Shown: in pieces, positions 58,303 through 64,000 of the stretch | How the letters are laid out: each line of letters starts with the position of its first letter | How positions within the stretch are numbered: position 1 is the stretch's first letter | From: Cavenderia fasciculata | Lineage: Eukaryota; Evosea; Eumycetozoa; Acytosteliales; Cavenderiaceae | Direction: 5' to 3' | DNA: 64,000 nucleotides | NCBI RefSeq assembly: GCF_000203815.1 | Contig: NW_004457735.1 | Location: forward strand, 1,860,001-1,924,000 | Program-made: the position numbers and the translations under genes | The notes under the pieces: generated by a model | Told to the model about the DNA's origin: nothing | The model's database searches: none | What the model saw: only the letters and a program-made list of their open reading frames with translations

Positions 58303-59172
58303 TTAAAATAAAATAGATAATACAATAGTTATTGATAATAATAATAATGGTTGATAATTATTATTTTTGATTGCATCACTTGAATCATCATTTGAAGAAC
58401 CAGTTAAACTTTCCTCTGAAAATAATGGAATTTGATCCAATGTTGTTCTTGTAGCATTATTCTTTGGTGCTTTTGGTGCTTTTGTAGTTGTAGTAGTAGT
58501 AGTTGTGGTTTTTTCATCTGAGGTTATTGATTCAGATGATGATTCAATTGGATCTGATTTTCCAGTTGTTGAAGAAGTAGTCGTTGTAGAGGTCGATGGT
58601 GGTTTAATTGCTCCAGTGGTAGAAGAGGTAGTAGATGATTTGGTTGGAGGAATAGTTACAGTTGGTGGAATAGTTGGTGGAGTAGTTGGTGGTTTGGTAA
58701 CTACTGGAGGAGTAGTTGGTTGTGGAGTAGTTGAAGCAAATAAAGTAGAAGCACCAGTACCTGGAGTATAACAACTTGAAACTCCCTTTTTAGCATAATT
58801 TCCACCTTTTACAGATAGATCACAAACTGAATCTTGGAAACATTCACTACAATGATTGTAACAAAACAATTGACAATCGTCATTGGTTTGACATGGTTGA
58901 TTGAATTTACAGAATTGACTTGTAGAGTAGTATGCCATTTTAGGATTCATTGGACAATCTTGAGTAGCATTCCACGATGATACTGCTGATTCAAATGTAC
59001 TTGAACTAAATGCGATAGAGGCATCGATTGAACTAGCCGAAAATGAACATATCTTTTTGGGCAATGATCCACATAGATCACTCTTTCCAACCAATGATAC
59101 ACATACTGGTGATGAATTGGTCAATGAAACTAAAACTATCGAAAAGATTATAAATAAATATAATTTAAACAT
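58303..59172 (-). CDS. Secreted Cys-rich, Thr/Pro-mucin protein, GPI-anchored
   Basis: Single exon, 289 aa. Signal peptide MFKLYLFIIFSIVLVSLTNS. The N-terminal 110 residues hold about 14 cysteines (CKFNQPCQTNDDCQLFC, HCSECFQDSVC). A Thr/Pro/Ser mucin-like stalk (TTPPVVTKPPTTPPTIPP) and a hydrophobic end (QPLLLLSITIVLSILF) typical of GPI attachment follow. A cell-surface or matrix role is likely; no enzyme motif seen. The gene is tail-to-tail with the preceding one, only 29 bp apart. Confidence 0.78.
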   Translation of the reverse strand: MFKLYLFIIFSIVLVSLTNSSPVCVSLVGKSDLCGSLPKKICSFSASSIDASIAFSSSTFESAVSSWNATQDCPMNPKMAYYSTSQFCKFNQPCQTNDDCQLFCYNHCSECFQDSVCDLSVKGGNYAKKGVSSCYTPGTGASTLFASTTPQPTTPPVVTKPPTTPPTIPPTVTIPPTKSSTTSSTTGAIKPPSTSTTTTSSTTGKSDPIESSSESITSDEKTTTTTTTTTKAPKAPKNNATRTTLDQIPLFSEESLTGSSNDDSSDAIKNNNYQPLLLLSITIVLSILF

Positions 59173-59557
59173 GTTGATTGTAGGAGAGATAATTAAATGT
59201 TTATAATATTATATTTTAAAGTCATTGTTTATATATTTATATTTGATTGTAATTGTTTCATTTATCATCAATACATCTATACTATTTATGAATAATTCTC
59301 CTACCTCTTTTTTATTGATTGATTCATCATTCCATATATTTCTATTTTAGTCATTGTTTTCACTATAGAGGAAGAGTCATTATTACTATTATCTAAAGTG
59401 ATTGAAAAAACAATGTGATGTTTAAAAAAAATTGATGAAAGGTTTTAAACTTTTCTTTCACACACTACTGATAAAAAAAATAAATAATATTATTATATTT
59501 TAATATTAATTGTTGTTGTTATTATTATTATTACATTTTGTTTGTGTTTTTTTTTTT

Positions 59558-61348
59558 TTATCTATGATGATCCTCTTCTTCTTCATCATCTTCTTCTCCT
59601 CCATTATTTGTTGATCTAATTAATGGTACAAAATAAGATTTGATTGTAGTTTTTGTAATGAGGATACCAATACCAAAAGCAATGACACCAGCACCTAGGA
59701 TGACACCGACAATGATTCCAGCCAATTGACCTTTGGTAAGGGCTTGTTTTTCTTTAATGTATGGTTCACCACACATTGAAATGAATGGATCCATACCAGT
59801 AAAATTACAATAAGTGTATGGTGGATCAATGCCACAGTAAATGTTGAAACTGTTGGGGATGATTTCACCTGGTCCACTGGGTTCATCCGAGGCCGAGTCT
59901 GATCCAATATCTACATTGTCATAAATCTCTACGTTTTCATAGAAATCAATCTTGGAGGCACTGCAATAGACTGCTCCACCATTTTGAGCACTAGAGTTTG
60001 TAATGACTGCATTGGCAATGGAAAAGATACCAAACTCTGTAAAGATGGCACCACCATCATCATAGGCATTGCAGTCGATAAATTGTGTGTTGTTGATCTT
60101 GCCATTCGAGTGGCTAAACGAGATACAGGCACCTTCATTGGCCGTGTTGGATTGAAAGAGAGTAGAGTCGTGAATGTAAAACTCGCAGTCGCCTTCGATA
60201 CGCACTGCTCCACCCTTGCCGTCGACACAATTGTTTTTGGTAAAGTTGGATTGGACACTTTCAAAGTATCCCATGTTGCTCACTGACACTGCACCACCCG
60301 ACACCATGGCATTGTTGAGGTTGAATAATGATAATGTCACATTGACGTATGCGTTGGTAGCAGCAAGAGCACCACCAAAACCAGCTTGGTTGGTGGAAAA
60401 GTTGCTCGTTGCGACTTGACTGGTCGTCTCGTACTCTGAGTTTAGTGAGATGGCACCACCATACATGATGGCGCGATTGTCGACAAAGTTGGAGTTTGAA
60501 ACAAACGCGCTGTCGGCAATGATGAAAATGGCACCTCCACTGCCATTGCTGGCATGGTTGCGTGAGAATGCGCCGTTGGTAACGGTTGTGACGGCCGATT
60601 CAACGTGTACAGCTCCACCACTCACTGTAGCCGAGTTGTCAGTAAACACGCAGTTTAGTAGCGCCAAGCTTGCATTGCTGGGAGCTTGGTAGGGCACACC
60701 CGAACCAGTACGCAAAGCACCACCATGGCCAGCCGACGTGGACCGAGCCGAGTTGTTGTGGAATGTACATGTATCAAACACAACGTTGGCACCAGTATTA
60801 TTGACATACATCATAAATGCACCACCTCCACCGACATTGCGATCAGCACCGCTCGCATAGGATAGAGTTGTATTTGACACTTGACCATTTGTAAAGGTGA
60901 TACCACGGAATGACACTGTCGTGACGGTCGTATTGGTGTAGGGTACGGGTAATGCAGTAGGCTCAACCAACTTGAATGGACGACCTTGTACTTGTGCATC
61001 AAATATGACACCCAAAGAAGAAGAAGAAGAAGTACTAATAAATGTAATGTTGGCATACCCAAATAGATTATTGTCTAGATTACCAGTACCATTGTATGTG
61101 CCGGGAACTAACGCTACCTCGAACCACACCTTGGTTCTATCGGTACCGTTGATACCCAAAGCAAGATCAAATGATCTGATGACACTTGCAACATCGATGC
61201 ATGGCGTATCTACACTTGATCCACATGTCGTCGCATTTGTTCCATTCTCCCAATCAACAGTATATCTAAATGTTGGTGGGTCTTGTGATTGAACCATCCC
61301 TACTAGCACTAGTACAAATAGGCTTAAATGAAGAATGCAAAGCTTCAT
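59558..61348 (-). CDS. Pmp-type right-handed beta-helix surface protein
   Basis: Single exon, 596 aa. Signal peptide MKLCILHLSLFVLVLVGMVQ. The body repeats the chlamydial-Pmp-like motifs GGAI/GGAV and FxxN (GSGGAIFIIADSAF, YGGAISLNSEYET, VSGGAVHVESAV, KGGAVRIEGDCEFY, DDGGAIFTEFGIF, NGGAVYCSAS). A transmembrane helix (LAGIIVGVILGAGVIAFGIG) and an acidic tail end the protein. Such proteins form a right-handed beta-helix; dictyostelids encode many. The function, adhesion or recognition, is inference. Many NxS/T sites. GC-rich codons suggest strong expression. Confidence 0.88.
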   Translation of the reverse strand: MKLCILHLSLFVLVLVGMVQSQDPPTFRYTVDWENGTNATTCGSSVDTPCIDVASVIRSFDLALGINGTDRTKVWFEVALVPGTYNGTGNLDNNLFGYANITFISTSSSSSLGVIFDAQVQGRPFKLVEPTALPVPYTNTTVTTVSFRGITFTNGQVSNTTLSYASGADRNVGGGGAFMMYVNNTGANVVFDTCTFHNNSARSTSAGHGGALRTGSGVPYQAPSNASLALLNCVFTDNSATVSGGAVHVESAVTTVTNGAFSRNHASNGSGGAIFIIADSAFVSNSNFVDNRAIMYGGAISLNSEYETTSQVATSNFSTNQAGFGGALAATNAYVNVTLSLFNLNNAMVSGGAVSVSNMGYFESVQSNFTKNNCVDGKGGAVRIEGDCEFYIHDSTLFQSNTANEGACISFSHSNGKINNTQFIDCNAYDDGGAIFTEFGIFSIANAVITNSSAQNGGAVYCSASKIDFYENVEIYDNVDIGSDSASDEPSGPGEIIPNSFNIYCGIDPPYTYCNFTGMDPFISMCGEPYIKEKQALTKGQLAGIIVGVILGAGVIAFGIGILITKTTIKSYFVPLIRSTNNGGEEDDEEEEDHHR

Positions 61349-61705
61349 TCTTTTCTTATTGTATGTTAGGTTAAAGAAGCTATTAATCTCTCTCTTGTTT
61401 GTACTATTCCGACTACTACTACTATTATCTTTAATTATTCTTGTGTAAAGAATATAGAATAATCATTATTGTTCTTTTAAACATTTGTAAAGAAAGTATC
61501 AGATAGACGGGCACCTCCACTTTTGGACATGTGGTTTTTCTTTTAAAAAGTTGGCTTTTTAAAAAAACCCAATATATCAGTCGGGGTTTGAGTGCACTCA
61601 AGGATCTAGATTTCATATTGATAGATTGGTAGAAACGTTCGTTATAAAATAAAATATATGTCATCAATATATATATATTTGGAAATCAATGAAACTGTAT
61701 TAATG
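61349..61705. other. Intergenic, promoter of the beta-helix gene
   Basis: AT-rich with a more complex patch at about 61500-61620 (CACCTCCACTTTTGGACATG, ATATCAGTCGGGGTTTGAG). No gene recognised. Confidence 0.35.
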
Positions 61706-61935
61706 TAGCCTCTGGTGAGTGATTAATGAAAATCAATGAAAATTGGATATAAATATGGGTAATGCCAAAAAAAACTACTTCTGGGCCCGGAAAAAAATCA
61801 ACTTTTTGTTTTAATAGGTTTTTATGATGAGGATTCAAGGGAAATCGATGAAAATTGGATATAAATGTAGCCACCGGTGCGGAGAACATGGAAATGGCAA
61901 AAAAACTACTTCAGGGCCGAAAAGAATCAAAAGGT
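61706..61935. repeat. Two imperfect direct repeats beside the tRNA gene
   Basis: A unit of about 95 bp occurs twice (about 61706-61803 and 61841-61935). Both copies share ATGAAAATTGGATATAAAT and AAAAAAACTACTTC followed by GGGCC; TGTAGCC and GGTG also recur in altered order. It ends at the 3' side of tRNA-Ser. Origin unknown; no terminal structure of a mobile element is visible. Confidence 0.6.
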
Positions 61936-61939
61936 TTTC

Positions 61940-62020
61940 GACATCTGCAGGGTTCGAACCTGCGCCTCCGAAGAGAATTGATTTCTAGTCAATCGGCTTA
62001 GACCACTCACCCAAGATGCC
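61940..62020 (-). tRNA. tRNA-Ser (anticodon AGA)
   Basis: The minus strand folds as a class II tRNA of 81 nt: acceptor GGCATCT pairs with AGATGTC, the D-arm has TGGGTGAGTGGTCTAAGCC, the anticodon loop is CTAGAAA inside TTGA/TCAA, there is a long variable arm (CTCTTCGGAGG), and the T-arm is GCAGGTTCGAACCCTGC (B box GGTTCGAACC). AGA reads serine UCU codons. No intron. T-runs just downstream (CCTTTTGATTCTTTT) serve as Pol III terminator. Confidence 0.95.
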
Positions 62021-62345
62021 CAGTTGAAAGTTTTTTTTGTGACTATGCTTTTTATATGCAAAAATCATCATCTTTATTTTTAGAACAAGCAACACATCCA
62101 AAACAATCCAACATGGTTGGCACTATACAATAAGATACATGATCAACGTCCATAAACATGTATCATAGACAAACTCCCAGAACAAATTAACTTTAATTCT
62201 TCTCGAGATAATCTTTATTTCTTTCTGGTCAATGAAAAAGTATAATTAATAAAACTTTGTATCTTCTGAGTACTACTCTTCCCGATAGGAGAGAACAAGA
62301 AAAGAATTACTTTAAAAAAAAATGTATTCTTCATCTTTTCGCCAC

Positions 62346-62477
62346 CTTGGTATCACCCACCCAAGTCCATCGTCCTTGGTTTATCAACCCTCATCCACCT
62401 TGGTCCTTGGTCTGTCATCCCCCAACCACCTTGGTTCTTGGTCTATCATCCCCAAACACCCTAGTCCCTGGTCTGTA
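62346..62477. repeat. Tandem repeat, unit about 31 bp, four copies
   Basis: CTTGGTCTGTCATCCCCCAA-type units (CCTTGGT ... ATCACCC/ATCCCCC ... CACCTTGGT) repeat about four times with drift. CT/GGT-rich composition on an AT-rich background. Confidence 0.75.
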
Positions 62478-63331
62478 ATAACTATATAGATACTTGGTAA
62501 ATATATAATTAGTTTGAGAGGTTTATAATAATAATATATATATATATGAATATATAGATAGTAATAATGACTTTAGATTAGATTGTAAATGATTATTAAT
62601 TATAGTAATAAAAGAGGAATATAATATAGAATATAGAATGTCTCTTTATTGGATTATTCTAATCCTTTTTATAATTGTTGATCCAGACGACTAACTGACG
62701 ATGGTTAGTCGTTAGTATTTTATCCACAATATTTTACATATTTGACTTGTCCTAACCAGGATTGAGTATATTGAGTTCAATGAGATATGATGAATTAATT
62801 TTAAATTCGTCAGAAAAATAATATTGATTTGGCGGGTAAAAGAATTAATAAATAAATAAATAATAAATAAAAAAGGGAGGGAAAAAGAGAGAAAAGAGAG
62901 AAAGAAAGAAATAGAAAAATATAGTTTTGGTTGTTTAGACCATGGGAACAGTCCAAAAAAAAAAAAAAAGCCCCCAATGCGATGAAACTCGACTTACATG
63001 GGGCTTACGCACACGAAACGACGGAATGGATGGACGATGATGGACTGGACATGGGACGGACACGGGACAATGGCAACGGGAAATGTATAAAAAGAATAGA
63101 GTAGGAAGAGAGGGAAACCACTTGGGCAAAAGTAATTGAATATCTTTTTTTTTAAAAAAGAAGAAGAAGAGGATTGTAATTGATTGTTGTTGTTATATTA
63201 TTAGTTAATTGTTGTTGGCAGTAATTATTATTATTATTATTTGTGTTGTTGGTTGTTGAAATAATTATTAATATTATTATTACTATTGTTGTTGTATTAT
63301 TATTAGTTATTGTATTATTAAGATGATGTTA
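62478..63331. other. Intergenic with GC-rich patch and possible 40-codon frame
   Basis: Mostly AT-rich and TTA/GTT-rich. At 62935-63100 there is a GC-rich patch containing an open frame at 62982-63104 on the plus strand (MKLDLHGAYAHETTEWMDDD, ending in a Lys/Arg-rich tail). It has no recognised homologue and no intron evidence; it may be chance. Confidence 0.25.
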
Positions 63332-63999
63332 TTACCAAAAGAGTTGAAGAGAATAATGATGAGTGTACCTATAAAAAGAAAAAAAAGAGTCAGTAAATTA
63401 ATATTAAATTATAAACTTTTGATACGGCGTTAATTGTGTTGATCTACGAATGGTGATTTTTGCTTGGAAACTGGTACTCTTGATCACTGGATTTGGGACG
63501 GGCGACTAGCGGATTGGTGATGAATGAAAGATTGATTGGTGAATGAGGATTGTGGATTGGAGTGAATGGTAAAGATTGTAATATTATGATTATTCTTAGT
63601 TGTAATTGTAATGTTAATATTTGTTGGTGAACAATGAGGGGGTTGCATGTAAATTGAAGAGGTAAAAAAGGAGGAGGAAGAGTTGGATTGTGACATAAAT
63701 AATATATTGTTGTTGTTATTATTATTTAAATTGTTATTATCAAATGTATTCTTGTTATTATTATTTTTTAAGTTATTATTTGTATTTTTGTTTGAATTAT
63801 TATGATTGTTATTGTTGTTTGTATTATTATTATTGTTTGTTTGATTACTGTTTGTATGATTATTGTTTGTTGGATTATTGTTTGTATTATTATTATTGTT
63901 TGCAGATTGTTGAGTGATTTGTGATTGAAGATTGTGGATGGATTGGAGATGAATATATGATTGATGGGTGGTGAGTGGATTGATTGGTGAATATGGATT
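63332..63999 (-). CDS. C-terminal part of an Asn-rich low-complexity protein
   Basis: An open frame enters from the right edge: Ser/Gln/His/Ile-rich (HQSYIHLQSIHNLQSQITQQ), then a long Asn/Thr run, then NTFDNNNLNN and SQSNSSSSFFTSSIYMQPP. It reaches a stop at 63484. A plausible intron (GTGATC donor at 63487, TTTTTATAG acceptor at 63369) would extend it to a stop at 63332 (last residues YTHHYSLQLFW). Asn-rich tails of this kind are common in dictyostelid regulators; no domain is visible, so the function is unknown. Confidence 0.4.
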
Positions 64000-64000
64000 G

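Noticed and set aside
61686-61889. 67-codon minus frame in the tRNA-flanking repeats
   Set aside because: Frame exists only because of the A/T-rich repeat unit; no coding character.

Overview
The window comes from the nuclear genome of a dictyostelid social amoeba. Intergenic DNA is strongly AT-rich, there are many short GT-AG introns of about 60-150 bp, coding and intronic AAT/CAA repeats are abundant, and the proteins carry Asn/Thr/Ser/Asp homopolymers. Coding DNA is richer in G+C than I would expect for Dictyostelium discoideum (many CGT/GCC/GTC codons in expressed genes), so a basal-group dictyostelid (Cavenderia, Heterostelium or Tieghemostelium type) is more likely. I cannot name the species. 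No CRISPR array, plasmid origin, complete transposon or virus-like element was seen.

Layout. 1-5570: the start of an FHA-domain kinase gene (minus) diverges from a Set1-type H3K4 methyltransferase (plus); an E2F-like palindrome lies between them. 5900-7710: a cluster of four tiny intron-containing genes (38-43 aa) that share one unusual gene structure. 8529-16520: a fused fatty acyl-CoA reductase/acyltransferase of ether-lipid synthesis, an ankyrin-SET protein and an RluD-type pseudouridine synthase. 16521-20243: a 3.7-kb gene-poor stretch ahead of an Arf-like GTPase. 21300-30412: a gene remnant, a two-RRM protein, an acid sphingomyelinase-like enzyme, a GC-rich island, an unassigned 677-aa protein and a Cys-rich secreted protein. 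30629-40327: methylmalonate-semialdehyde dehydrogenase, a C9orf72 orthologue, a protein with three PsbP/DcrB-like modules, a DUSP-UBL protein and a TKL kinase.

40906-48820 holds a tandemly duplicated cassette. Each copy has a plus-strand LRR/F-box-like gene facing a minus-strand gene that joins an integrase-type HHCC zinc-binding fold, a bromodomain-like region and a conserved C-terminal helix. The rest carries mostly surface and secretory genes (a secreted beta-propeller-like protein, a TIG/EGF/LRR receptor with a frame break, GT17 glycosyltransferase, a GPI-mucin and a Pmp-type beta-helix protein), a tRNA-Ser gene and the end of a low-complexity gene.

The two most interesting features are the microgene cluster with terminal micro-exons (5912-7709) and the duplicated HHCC-bromodomain/LRR cassette (40906-48820). 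Exon limits were worked out by hand from splice consensus and reading-frame continuity and may be off by a base or two.
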